DNA from: Lysobacterales bacterium
GTDB lineage: Bacteria > Pseudomonadota > Gammaproteobacteria > Xanthomonadales > SZUA-38
Length of the DNA: 52,708 bases
Direction of reading: 5' to 3'
Assembly: GCA_030065125.1 (NCBI GenBank)
Contig: JASJDM010000045.1
Location: forward strand, 1-52,708
A program made the position numbers and the translations under genes. The notes under the pieces are model-generated. The model saw only the letters and a list, made by a program, of their open reading frames with translations, searched no databases and was not told the DNA's origin. This document shows positions 8,043-16,581 of this stretch, one piece after another. Positions within the stretch are counted from its first letter, which is position 1; each line of letters opens with the position of its first letter.

Positions 8043-9449
8043 TTAAAGTTCAAAGCTGTCTTTATACAAAATGTCCGGGTTGACTCGAAACTTCCCTGAA
8101 ACTGGCAGAGAGGCCTGTAAGGTTCGCGCGTTGTCCTGATTGACGTTGCCAACCATCTGACCGTTGAAAAGGACGTTTGGATCAGCTGACGAAAAATACA
8201 GAATTCGTGGACAATTCATGCCACAAGTAATGGCCATGATTGTTTTGAACACGTTGAATTGCTGAAAACCGTAGGACCAGGGGAACGAAGCGTCGGCGGC
8301 CGGCACTCCCTGCGGCGGCTCATGTTCCAGGCCGAGGACGTGCCCAACTTCGTGGGCAAAGTCCGCGTTTGCGGCCGCACATTGCGTGTTCACAACATTA
8401 AAAGCATTGATGTCAAATCCTGGATGGATCCCGTCACACCCTTGTGCGGGAAGATTAATCCCCAACAGCTGATTGCAGTTTCTAGTCCTCTGGGTGACCG
8501 CGAATCCACAGGCCGTGTCGTCGTCAATTAACATCACAACAACATCTGCCTGAGCATTATCACGGTCGATTGCGACATTGGCATCGCCAATGAGCCATCC
8601 CAAGTGATCCGGGTATCGCTCAAATGCTTGGGTTCCTGTAGCTGTGACTTCCAGGTAAGGAACCTGTTCGACGTGCGCCAGTTTTGCCCTTCCGAGCTGA
8701 ATCTCGCTATTGCTGAACGCCACATTCAGCTGCTCCATGGCATCCTCAATGATGTTCAGAACGGCCGTTGTATCGCCGGGGGGCGGGAACTGCCCGTTGA
8801 TGATTTGGCCGGCTTCAACCCTGGCGTCCTCGGTAAACACCACCATGACGTTGATCTCGCGCTCGTCCGTCGCGGCCAGAGGGTCTACTCCTGTTTTCCT
8901 TCGAGACACTGGATTTGTGAGGGCTTTTTGCATGGCGCCTGGGGGCAATTCATAGCTGTGCAACACGTCGGGAAAAGAGCTGGGGTCGATGTAACGGAGT
9001 ATCTGGGTTTGCAGCAGCTCATCGTAGTAAAATCGCCATTGGCCCGACGCGCCAAATATCCAGCCGGTTGCCTTGCCCTCGCGAACCGCGATGAACACAT
9101 CGGAACTGTTTTCGCCCTTGCCAATCCATTTGTAGATGAAGTCTTCCGGCGGAGCATCAGGGTCCGGCATAACCGTGAAGCCGGGCAGGAAACAGCACTC
9201 TAGGTCCTTCATCTCTCGGACCGCGACTACCTCTTCATTGAAGCCTGGAAGCGTCATCGTCAGCGACTGATCGGATGCGATGGCGTCAAAGTTTAGGAGG
9301 ACTTGGTATTGAACTGACGCGGGGCCTGAGAAATCGGGCCCGCCGCCGACTGGTTCCGGCGGCCCAGTGATCGCGAACATCGGGGGCTCCGTTCCAGCCC
9401 AGGAGAGACCTGAAAGGAGTAAGGTTGCGAAAAGCGTCAGAGCACGAAT
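8043..9449 (-). CDS. Secreted zinc metalloprotease with probable ATT start
   Basis: The protein carries HEVGHVLGLEH, the HEXXHXXGXXH zinc site of metzincins, about 100 residues from the end, and cysteine pairs around it typical of an exported enzyme. It resembles reprolysin-like bacterial metallopeptidases; the substrate is unknown. The first ATG (9380) gives 445 residues without an export signal. The frame stays open upstream to 9455 and there encodes RALTLFATLLLSGLSWA, a textbook signal peptide, but with no ATG, GTG or TTG. An AAGGAG at 9461-9456 lies 6 bases before an ATT at 9449, so an ATT start is proposed. The upstream IPTL-CTERM gene ends at 9437, so the two overlap and are coupled. 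The protein ends in KDSFEL, like the D[GS]FE tail of the PhoD-like protein. Confidence 0.8.
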   Translation of the reverse strand: MRALTLFATLLLSGLSWAGTEPPMFAITGPPEPVGGGPDFSGPASVQYQVLLNFDAIASDQSLTMTLPGFNEEVVAVREMKDLECCFLPGFTVMPDPDAPPEDFIYKWIGKGENSSDVFIAVREGKATGWIFGASGQWRFYYDELLQTQILRYIDPSSFPDVLHSYELPPGAMQKALTNPVSRRKTGVDPLAATDEREINVMVVFTEDARVEAGQIINGQFPPPGDTTAVLNIIEDAMEQLNVAFSNSEIQLGRAKLAHVEQVPYLEVTATGTQAFERYPDHLGWLIGDANVAIDRDNAQADVVVMLIDDDTACGFAVTQRTRNCNQLLGINLPAQGCDGIHPGFDINAFNVVNTQCAAANADFAHEVGHVLGLEHEPPQGVPAADASFPWSYGFQQFNVFKTIMAITCGMNCPRILYFSSADPNVLFNGQMVGNVNQDNARTLQASLPVSGKFRVNPDILYKDSFEL

Positions 9450-10021
9450 GATGATCTCCTTTTGAGTGTGATGGCACCAAGCACCAAAAACAAAAGAGTT
9501 GCGACACTTGACGCCAAAGGCGAGAGCGTAGGGACTGCGACAGGAACGCCGAAGACTACGGTCTGCGCGTTATTGTTGGGATTAATTTCTGTGTCGGTGG
9601 CGCTCACCCGCGCCTCCCAAGTGACTGCTATTTCTCCGGATAAATTGGGATCAACGAAAAAAGGGGCTTCGCACACGAACGTGGTACCAACTGGAATGGG
9701 GGAAATTTGTGTATACCCGTAGATGAAGGTATCGGGATTGGGAGGAAATCCAGTTATTACATCAATAAAGCGAAGGCAATTGGGGTCTGCCGATACCCCA
9801 AAAACCACGGGCGTGCCTATGACAATACCCACAGCTGTTGCTTCGAGAGCGTCTGGCCCAAGGTTTTCGAGGGAAAAAGTGATCGTGCCGGAACTTCCGG
9901 CGAGCGGTACTGCGGGATCTACACTGACCTCTAGCGACAAATCAGCCATTCGCCCGGTGCCGGCAAGTGCAGCCGGCGCAAACAGGGCGACATAAAACGC
10001 TGCTACCCAAATTGCTTTCAT
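9437..10021 (-). CDS. Secreted DUF11-like protein with IPTL-type C-terminal sorting signal
   Basis: This 194-residue protein has a signal peptide (about residues 1-20, ending ALAG) and a beta-sandwich region starting ADLSLEVSVDPAVPLAG that resembles DUF11/CARDB-type domains (TFSLENLGPDA). The end is tripartite: VPTLSPLASS motif, a hydrophobic helix (TLLFLVLGAITL) and KRRSS. This layout is the IPTL-CTERM signal, recognised by an exosortase-type enzyme (XrtH in known systems), which is not in this window. Its last codons contain the ribosome binding site of the metalloprotease gene downstream. It is a paralogue of the broken gene at 7327-7856. Base composition is more AT-rich than in flanking genes, hinting at transfer. 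Confidence 0.8.
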   Translation of the reverse strand: MKAIWVAAFYVALFAPAALAGTGRMADLSLEVSVDPAVPLAGSSGTITFSLENLGPDALEATAVGIVIGTPVVFGVSADPNCLRFIDVITGFPPNPDTFIYGYTQISPIPVGTTFVCEAPFFVDPNLSGEIAVTWEARVSATDTEINPNNNAQTVVFGVPVAVPTLSPLASSVATLLFLVLGAITLKRRSSFVL

Positions 10022-10539
10022 GGGCCACCAAGAGACGAGGAAAGATTGCGGATCACCCGGTGAACCTCCCAGTTCGCGGATTTGTCAAAACTCTAGATTA
10101 CGCCTTGACATAGCACTGCACTCTACAGGAAAAAATCCCGAAATGAATACGTGTTTTGCGAACAGCTATAAGCGTCTCTCGTTTCGTTCCAAAAGATTCC
10201 GAGCGGCGGGGTGGGTCGAAAAAACCTTAAGCGCTTTTTAGGCTCCGAACTTTTTGTGCGTAGTTTTTCTTTCAAGCACGATCTTCAAACCACGCTCGTT
10301 ACTGCGGGAACGTAAACCAGTCTCTATGAAGCGGATTCTCCGTTCTTGGCGCACTTGCCGACCTGTAGGCCCTCGCCACCGTCCAACGCCTCTTTGAGGC
10401 ACGCTTCGAAACAATCATCACCCACAACATGGGCATGATCTTAAGCCACTTTTTTGGCGACCTGGATCAGGCCAGAAATCATGGATTGAACCATCACGCC
10501 TTCATCCAACAGGTCGTTGATGATCGTGGGATAAGCACC
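10022..10539. other. AT-richer gap, no gene recognised
   Basis: This gap lies upstream of the minus-strand secretion operon and presumably holds its promoter. On the minus strand a TTGACA at about 10090-10085 could be a -35 element, but no convincing -10 was seen at proper spacing. Short open frames here show no protein character. The right part leads into the decayed cyclic-nucleotide-binding gene. Confidence 0.5.
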
Positions 10540-10778
10540 AGGTTTAAATGCCGCTGCAGGCCCGGCTTTTCAGGGACGGTGCCCACGTGGCTGACATCAG
10601 GTGTGGCGGGTTCATTGCCGAAATGAGTCTGCTGACCGGCCGGCGGGCATCGGCTGATGTACGAGCCAACGACGTTGTGGAAACCCTCTCATGGTGCCGC
10701 ACGAAACTGGCTAACCCGGAACGTTTGAATCCGAACCCGTACCTGGCGACCGGCCCCCCGGATGACATTCACGTGTAG
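10540..10778 (+). pseudogene. Remnant of a cyclic-nucleotide-binding domain gene
   Basis: The plus-strand frame reads HVADIRCGGFIAEMSLLTG followed by RRASADVRANDVVETLSW and then KLANPERLNPNPYLA. The GG.IAEMSLLTG…AS.DVRA pattern is the phosphate-binding cassette of CRP/FNR-like cNMP domains. The expected N-terminal part of the domain is missing or scrambled upstream, and the end is shortened relative to the left copy near 7090-7214. The frame ends at 10778, overlapping the end of the convergent kinase gene by 10 bases. It is interpreted as a decayed gene that was once convergent with the kinase. Confidence 0.65.
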
Positions 10779-10835
10779 CTGGACTGAAACGCCTGCTGAA
10801 ACACCCTGAATTCGGTCTGCAGTTCCGCTCCGGGG
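10690..10835 (+). repeat. Right copy of the diverged direct repeat
   Basis: This is the partner of 7090-7287. It covers the last codons of the cNMP remnant and the last ~20 codons of the kinase gene (minus strand). The shared core TGACATTCACGT at about 10762-10773 recurs at about 7226-7237, followed by AGCTGGACTGAAACGC in both copies. Because the kinase is intact here, this is likely the ancestral position. Confidence 0.7.
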
Positions 10836-13800
10836 TCGGTGAGCTGGTCGAGTCGTCCTTCCCGGGCCATCTGTTCGAGTTCTTCGCAGCGCTGAGCGAT
10901 GCGCCTGGCGCCCAGAAAACCGCTGGCGGATTTCAGTGAATGGGCGATGTGGCCAAAAGACTCTTCATCGCCTAGGCGCAGGCTGTGGTCCAGTTGCGGC
11001 AGTTTCTCCTCAACCAGGGCCCGATAGCTGTCGAAGAAATTCTGCAGACCATCGCCGCCGGGGCCACGATCCAGCAGCAGCAGGTTGGCAACCGCCTGGT
11101 CGTCAATAATATGGGCCGTCGGGGCCGTGTCCGCAGGGCCACTCCGGGGCTTGGGAAAGGCGGCGTCAGTGAGCGCGTCGCGAAGCTGTTCCAGCGTGTA
11201 GGGTTTGGGCAGGTAGCCGGTCATGCCGCTGGCCAGGCACCTGGCCTCGTCTTCACTGCCGTACCTGGCCGTCATGGCCAGGATGGGGATGGGGCTGAGC
11301 CCATGCCGTGCCTCGTGGGCGCGGATCTGCTGTGATGCCTGGTAACCATCCATGAGCGGCATGGTGCAGTCCATGAATATCAGGTCGTACCGATTGCGCT
11401 TGGCCATGCGAAGTGCCTGCTCGCCGTCTCCAGCAATATCCACGGCGCAGCCCAGCATGTTCAGCATGGCCGTCGCAATCTCCTGGTTGGCCGGCACATC
11501 CTCCGCCACAAGCAGGTTTAACGGTCGCTCAAGTGCCGTCACCTCAGCCTGATGCGCCTGGTCTGCCTTGCCGGGATCAAGCAGTTGGCTCAGACCCGGC
11601 CTGGTCACGGGCAGGGCCAGTACCTTGCAGCTCCCGTGTGCGCCGGAATCTGACAATGGCTGGAGCAAAACCACTTTGGACGGGGACAGGCTGTCCTGCT
11701 CATCTTCGCTCAGCTCACGCCACCGACGGATGTCTATCATGAGCAGGGGGGCGTGCCTCGAGCGCCGCTGGAGTGACTCAAGGTCCCACACGATGGCAGC
11801 ACCAAGCCCCAACCGTTCCAGGCGTGATGCGACCATCTCCGAGGCGGATCGGGAAACACACCACACCACTGCCTCACATTTCCCGAGTTCAGGCCGGCGC
11901 ATCTTGGCATGTTCCACGGGCAACGCCAGTGAAAACGTGGTTCCGCAACCCGGTGCGGATTCCACGCTCAGATTGCCCCCCATCAGGTGAACGAATCGGC
12001 GGGAAATGGCCAGGCCCAGGCCCGTGCCGCCGAACAGGCGGGTGGTGCTGGCGTCTGCCTGGGTAAAAGGCTCGAATATTTTCGCCTGGGTATCGGGGTC
12101 CATGCCGATGCCGGTGTCTTCGACGCTGATGACCACCGAGGGCGAATCGCTGCCGAGTCGGGCCCGGACATTGACCTCCCCCTCCAGGGTGAACTTTACG
12201 GCGTTGTTGATCAGGTTGTTGACGACCTGCCGAATCTTGCCGGGGTCTCCCCGAATCAGGTCCGGGGCGTCGCTCCAGTAAATGAGATTCAGATCCAGCC
12301 CTTTCTTGCCGGCAGGTTCGGCCTGCAGGGTACAGATCTCGTCCAGCAGTTGCTCCAGGCTGAATTCAGCGTCCTCCAGGTCAACCTTGTCCGCATCCAG
12401 CTTGGACAGGTCCAGCACGGAGTTGATCAGGGACAGCAGGGTCTCGCCGCTGCGGTGGGCTGTGAGCAGGTAGTTGTGCTGCACGTCGGTCAGCGGCGTT
12501 TTGAGCAGCAGTTCCGTCATGCCCAGCATGCCGTGCATGGGCGTGCGGATTTCATGGCTCATGGTTGCCATGAAGTCAGACTTGGCCTGGTTGGCTTTTT
12601 CAGCCTGTCGCCTGGCCGCCTCCAGGTCAGCAGTTCGCTCAGCGACCCTGGATTCGAGCTGATCCTGGCGGGCCCGGGCGTTCCTGGCTCGGTGCATTTG
12701 TGCCTTAAGCAGCAGGAGTATCAGCATCAGGGCCAGGCCGCTGTATCCGGCCTTCGCCCACGGTCCCAGCCAGGGAGGCGCTGCGACGTGCACCGGCAAG
12801 GCCAGTGTCGAGTCTGACCAGAGCCCCTTCGATCCGGTGGCTTGAACCTTCAGTATGTAGTCGCCAGGCGGCAGGTTGGTAAAGGTGGCCGTGTGGTCCT
12901 GGCCCAGGTCAATCCAGTCCGGGTCGAATCCCTCGAGCTTGTACTTGAACTGATTGCCTTCGGGATTGTTGAATTCCATGGTAGCGAAGGACACCGAGAC
13001 CAGGTAATCGCGGTGGCTGAGTTCGAGCGTTTCCAACTCGTAAACGGGAACTGGAAAACGCGCGGGCCGGTTCTGCAGGCGGATTTCGGTGATCCGGGTT
13101 GGCGGGCTCCTCATGCCGGGGGCGCGGTAGCTGCGGGGAATGACGTTGAATCCGTGGTTACCGCCAAAGAAGACCTGCTGCGACGAGTCCTGGAAGGCAG
13201 CCCCGAAATTGAATTCATTGTCCTGCAGGCCGTCGGCGGTGTCATAGTGCCAGACAGACTTTTCGCGCCAGTCCAGCAGGGTCAGGCCGCGGTTGTGGGA
13301 GATCCAGAGATTGTCGTCCTGGTCGCCGATGATCCCGTAGATGTTCCTGCTGGGAAGGCGAATACCGGTGGTGAAGTTACCAAAAGCCGCCTGTCCCGCC
13401 AGTCGTGCCTCCAGCGGCCAGCGGCTGAGCCCGCCGCTGCGGGTTCCGACCCACAGGTTGGAATCCCGGTCTTCATACAGGGCCCACACCATCTGGCTGG
13501 GCAGTGACCCGCTCACCTCCGGGCTGTGTTCATATCGCTCGAAGGTCCCCGCGTGCTCGTTGAATCGATTGAGACCCTGGTCAGTCCCGACCCAAAGGGT
13601 TCCCCTGCGTTCCTGGAACAGGGTCAGGACCCGGTTGGAATTGATGGATGTGATGTCGCCGTCGACGGGCTGGAACCGGGTGAATCGCTGGGTCTCCTCG
13701 TTCAGCAGGTGCAGGCCGCCTCCAAAGGTGCCGATCCACAGCCGCTCCCGGTTGTCCCGCAGGAAGGTGGTGATGCCGTCGGCACCCAACGCGCCGGGGT

Positions 13801-15130
13801 CTGACGGATCCGCCCTGAATGAGGTCTGCCGCTCCGATGCCAGGTCGAGACGATGCAGTCCGGCAAACATGGTGCCCACCCACAGCACGTCATTCTCTCC
13901 CAGCAGACTCATGACCGGCGAATCCGGGATGCTCAATGGTTCTGTCCTTGAGTTGATCCGGGCTACCCTGGACGCATCCGGCGACAGCAGGTCCAATCCG
14001 CCGTCGCTGCCGATCCAGATATTGCCGCCCCGGGTTTCTGCAAACGCATTGATGGTGTTGTTGGACAACCCGGTGCTGACGTCAAACCGGAGAAAATCTG
14101 ATTGCCGGGCCCGGTGCATTCCGGAGGAGGTTCCCACCCAGTAGAGTCCATCCCGGCCCTGAAACAGGCTGGTGATGCGGTTATCTATCAAACCGGTATT
14201 CTCAGCATGAAAGTGCTGGAAAGACCCCTGCTCATCGTAGCGGGCGATACCGCGGTCAGTGCCCATCCAGATTCGCCCGAGCCGATCCTCCAGGAAATGG
14301 AACACCCGGTCTGACGGCAAAGACGCAGGCTCATCCGGATCGTTTCGAAACCGGTAAAACCTCGATGAACCCATCTTGCGCATGGCGATCCCGTCATTGC
14401 CGGTGGCAATCCACAGCCTGGCGCGCTGGTCGGCGTAGAGGTTAACGATCTGGTCGGACGTCAAGGAGTCGCTGGCCCGGTCCGCCCGGTGCAGGGTCAT
14501 GGCACCGGAATCGGGTGACACCTCCAGCAGGCCGTTGCCGTCGGTGGCGACCCAGACCTGGTAGTCGCTGGTCTGGACGATGGCATTGATGGCGTGATCA
14601 GTAACCAGGGACCGGCCGGGTGGATAGTGCTCAAAGCTCCGGTCCCTGGGGTCGAAGCGGCTGAACCCACCCGTGACGTAGCCCAGCCAGAGCTTGCCGG
14701 CGGAATCCATCGCCAGTGTCCAGACCTGGTCTGACAGGGGGGAGTGCGGATTGCCGTCGGAATGGCGAATGGCAGTGAAGTCTTCGGATTCCGGGTGGTA
14801 GAGATTCAGTCCGCCACCCAGCGTGGCGACCCATATCCGGCCGTCCAGGTCCGCCACCATCTGGGTGGTGGAGTCCGAACTGATTGAGCGGGGGTCAGAC
14901 GGGGAATACAGGAACTGCTTGAACTGGTAGCCATCGAACCGGTTCAATCCCTCCTGGGTCAGGAACCAGACGAATCCCTGCTCGTCCTGGAAAGTCTGTG
15001 AGACCCAGGCCTGGCTCAGGCTGCGGGATTCCGGTGCCGGGGCAATATGGAAATCTTTTCCCGGCAGGGCGTGACCTGCCTCGCTCAGGCAGACCAGTAT
15101 CACAACGGTTGCAGCGAGCATCTGACCCAT
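10769..15130 (-). CDS. Giant hybrid sensor histidine kinase with two beta-propellers, receiver and HPt
   Basis: This 1453-residue protein has a signal peptide and then about 14 Reg_prop blades (W[VI][GA]T..GL.R pattern, residues ~45-690), enough for two seven-bladed periplasmic propellers. A Y_Y_Y domain follows (~720-785), then one transmembrane helix (~790-812), a coiled coil, and HisKA with SHEIRTPMHG (His ~859). The HATPase has N box NLINNAVKFT (~972) and G2 box GGTGLGLAIS (~1037). A degenerate receiver-like region precedes a true receiver with LIFMDCTMPLMDG (Asp ~1253), and an HPt ends it with HSLKSASGF (His ~1395). This layout is common in HTCS-like sensors of polysaccharides or outer-membrane signals. 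No separate response regulator lies beside it; output may pass through the HPt to a remote regulator. The 175 bases upstream hold no gene. Confidence 0.93.
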   Translation of the reverse strand: MGQMLAATVVILVCLSEAGHALPGKDFHIAPAPESRSLSQAWVSQTFQDEQGFVWFLTQEGLNRFDGYQFKQFLYSPSDPRSISSDSTTQMVADLDGRIWVATLGGGLNLYHPESEDFTAIRHSDGNPHSPLSDQVWTLAMDSAGKLWLGYVTGGFSRFDPRDRSFEHYPPGRSLVTDHAINAIVQTSDYQVWVATDGNGLLEVSPDSGAMTLHRADRASDSLTSDQIVNLYADQRARLWIATGNDGIAMRKMGSSRFYRFRNDPDEPASLPSDRVFHFLEDRLGRIWMGTDRGIARYDEQGSFQHFHAENTGLIDNRITSLFQGRDGLYWVGTSSGMHRARQSDFLRFDVSTGLSNNTINAFAETRGGNIWIGSDGGLDLLSPDASRVARINSRTEPLSIPDSPVMSLLGENDVLWVGTMFAGLHRLDLASERQTSFRADPSDPGALGADGITTFLRDNRERLWIGTFGGGLHLLNEETQRFTRFQPVDGDITSINSNRVLTLFQERRGTLWVGTDQGLNRFNEHAGTFERYEHSPEVSGSLPSQMVWALYEDRDSNLWVGTRSGGLSRWPLEARLAGQAAFGNFTTGIRLPSRNIYGIIGDQDDNLWISHNRGLTLLDWREKSVWHYDTADGLQDNEFNFGAAFQDSSQQVFFGGNHGFNVIPRSYRAPGMRSPPTRITEIRLQNRPARFPVPVYELETLELSHRDYLVSVSFATMEFNNPEGNQFKYKLEGFDPDWIDLGQDHTATFTNLPPGDYILKVQATGSKGLWSDSTLALPVHVAAPPWLGPWAKAGYSGLALMLILLLLKAQMHRARNARARQDQLESRVAERTADLEAARRQAEKANQAKSDFMATMSHEIRTPMHGMLGMTELLLKTPLTDVQHNYLLTAHRSGETLLSLINSVLDLSKLDADKVDLEDAEFSLEQLLDEICTLQAEPAGKKGLDLNLIYWSDAPDLIRGDPGKIRQVVNNLINNAVKFTLEGEVNVRARLGSDSPSVVISVEDTGIGMDPDTQAKIFEPFTQADASTTRLFGGTGLGLAISRRFVHLMGGNLSVESAPGCGTTFSLALPVEHAKMRRPELGKCEAVVWCVSRSASEMVASRLERLGLGAAIVWDLESLQRRSRHAPLLMIDIRRWRELSEDEQDSLSPSKVVLLQPLSDSGAHGSCKVLALPVTRPGLSQLLDPGKADQAHQAEVTALERPLNLLVAEDVPANQEIATAMLNMLGCAVDIAGDGEQALRMAKRNRYDLIFMDCTMPLMDGYQASQQIRAHEARHGLSPIPILAMTARYGSEDEARCLASGMTGYLPKPYTLEQLRDALTDAAFPKPRSGPADTAPTAHIIDDQAVANLLLLDRGPGGDGLQNFFDSYRALVEEKLPQLDHSLRLGDEESFGHIAHSLKSASGFLGARRIAQRCEELEQMAREGRLDQLTDPGAELQTEFRVFQQAFQSSYT

Positions 15131-15305
15131 GGCTGAATGACTTCCGGTTGCATGCTCAACCGCTGCGAATCCGTCTGTTGGTCCGCTCGCGGCAGTTCAT
15201 AGACTTACCATCGGCAGGGCGATCGGGATCTTGAGACGGCCGTGCGGCGCATGACAGCGACCAGATTGACGGGTTTCGGCAGTCGCTGGCCGATTGGCAC
15301 AGGGC

Positions 15306-16502
15306 TTAGAAGTACCAGCTCAGATTCAGCTGCAGGTAATCATCTCGCTGGAATGGAAACAGGGCGTCACCGGGCCCGGCGTTGCTGAATCCCCGAAACC
15401 GAAGTTCCGCCGACAGTTGGTCTGTCAGCCGCCGTTCAGCCTCGAGATTGAAAAACGCTTCACCGGAGCCTCTGTCCACCACCGCCCCAACCAGGAGGCT
15501 GCTGTCACTTGCGTCATTCAGGGCCACCCGGGCACCCACAAACACGTCGTCATCGAAGGGCGTCGGTGGCGCTGAATCGCCGCGACCGTCATACAGGTAT
15601 TCCACCAGCACACCCAGGTCCAGGGCACTGTCGCGGATTCCAAAGAATGTGTATTCGAAGCCGCCCACCATGGCGGCGAAAGAACCAGAGTCGGCAGACC
15701 GGACCAGGCCCTCGAATTTCCACAACCACGCCTCTCCAGTGTGTTGGAAGTCTATCCCGAACTGGGTCATCTGCTCGTACACCGGGGTCAGTGAGTCGCC
15801 GCCACTCCGCATGTCAAAACCGGGTTCCCGCGAAGTCCCTCGGAAAAGGTAAAGTCCAAGATCCACATCGCCAAGGAAATGGCTGTATCGCGCTGCGACG
15901 TCTACGTGGTTTCGTGCGGCCGAAGACCGGTAAACCGGATTGTCCCCATCTACCGGCAGTGGTGGTCGCAAGCGCCCCCGACGGCCCGGGAATGTCCGCT
16001 CCCGGAAATGGGGCAAAAGATACAGTTCAACTCGTCCCCAGTCCCGCTGTAAATTCAGGTTTACCATGGGTTGCCCGAGTTTCTCCTCCTGGTCGATGTC
16101 CTCCGCCAGGTCGGTCTGGTTGATGACATCCACCAGATGGCGGGATTCGGTGACGCCCCAGAAGACCTTGTTGATTCCCAGGGTGAGGTCCCAGTCGTCA
16201 CCCTCGGCTGCCCAATAGGCCTCGCGCAGATCAAAGCGCGATCTTTCCGGATCTTTCGCGTCTGCCCGGACGAATCCAACTATGCTCGCCCGCTGCCGTC
16301 GATCATCGCTGCGCCAGCGCCATTCCGGCTGCAGCGCCAGGGAAAAGTGTAGGCCGTCATCCTGCTGATCAAAGCGGGCCTCCTGCAGGAATCCGCGGGT
16401 GTCCAGCCCCACGGAGCCGGAAAAATCCCAATCGCCGGCATGCACGCTGCCGGCCATCATCAGCAGCGCGAGTGCGGCGGTGTGCATGGCATTCATGTTC
16501 AT
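15306..16502 (-). CDS. Predicted outer-membrane beta-barrel protein
   Basis: This 398-residue protein has a signal peptide ending GSVHA and many amphipathic beta-strands rich in Asp, Arg and aromatic residues. The last residue is Phe after LQLNLSWYF, the classical end of a barrel recognised by the BAM complex. Its precise family was not recognised; it recalls DUF1302-type barrels. It lies 79 bases after the exporter/LolA-like gene on the same strand, with an inverted repeat between, so the two are probably one transcript. Such barrels are often found with MMPL exporters and LolA-like proteins and may complete the route of a lipid or hydrophobic cargo to the surface. That role is inferred. Confidence 0.7.
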   Translation of the reverse strand: MNMNAMHTAALALLMMAGSVHAGDWDFSGSVGLDTRGFLQEARFDQQDDGLHFSLALQPEWRWRSDDRRQRASIVGFVRADAKDPERSRFDLREAYWAAEGDDWDLTLGINKVFWGVTESRHLVDVINQTDLAEDIDQEEKLGQPMVNLNLQRDWGRVELYLLPHFRERTFPGRRGRLRPPLPVDGDNPVYRSSAARNHVDVAARYSHFLGDVDLGLYLFRGTSREPGFDMRSGGDSLTPVYEQMTQFGIDFQHTGEAWLWKFEGLVRSADSGSFAAMVGGFEYTFFGIRDSALDLGVLVEYLYDGRGDSAPPTPFDDDVFVGARVALNDASDSSLLVGAVVDRGSGEAFFNLEAERRLTDQLSAELRFRGFSNAGPGDALFPFQRDDYLQLNLSWYF

Positions 16503-16519
16503 TGATGCAATCCGTGAGA

Positions 16520-16574
16520 GGGTCGCCCGCCCGAAAGGAGTTGGGGGAAGCAGGGGAGGACGGACGGGCGACCC
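16520..16574 (-). promoter_or_regulatory. Intercistronic inverted repeat
   Basis: A perfect 10-bp inverted repeat (16520-16529 with 16565-16574; arms GGGTCGCCCG and CGGGCGACCC) encloses a 35-base purine-rich loop between the exporter gene and the barrel gene. There is no T-run, so it is more likely a stability or attenuation element than a terminator. Confidence 0.55.
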
Positions 16575-16581
16575 GTTGACA

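Noticed and set aside
10429..10626. 65-codon plus-strand frame as a small gene
   Set aside because: It overlaps the cNMP-domain remnant in another frame and lacks any recognisable start signal or motif.
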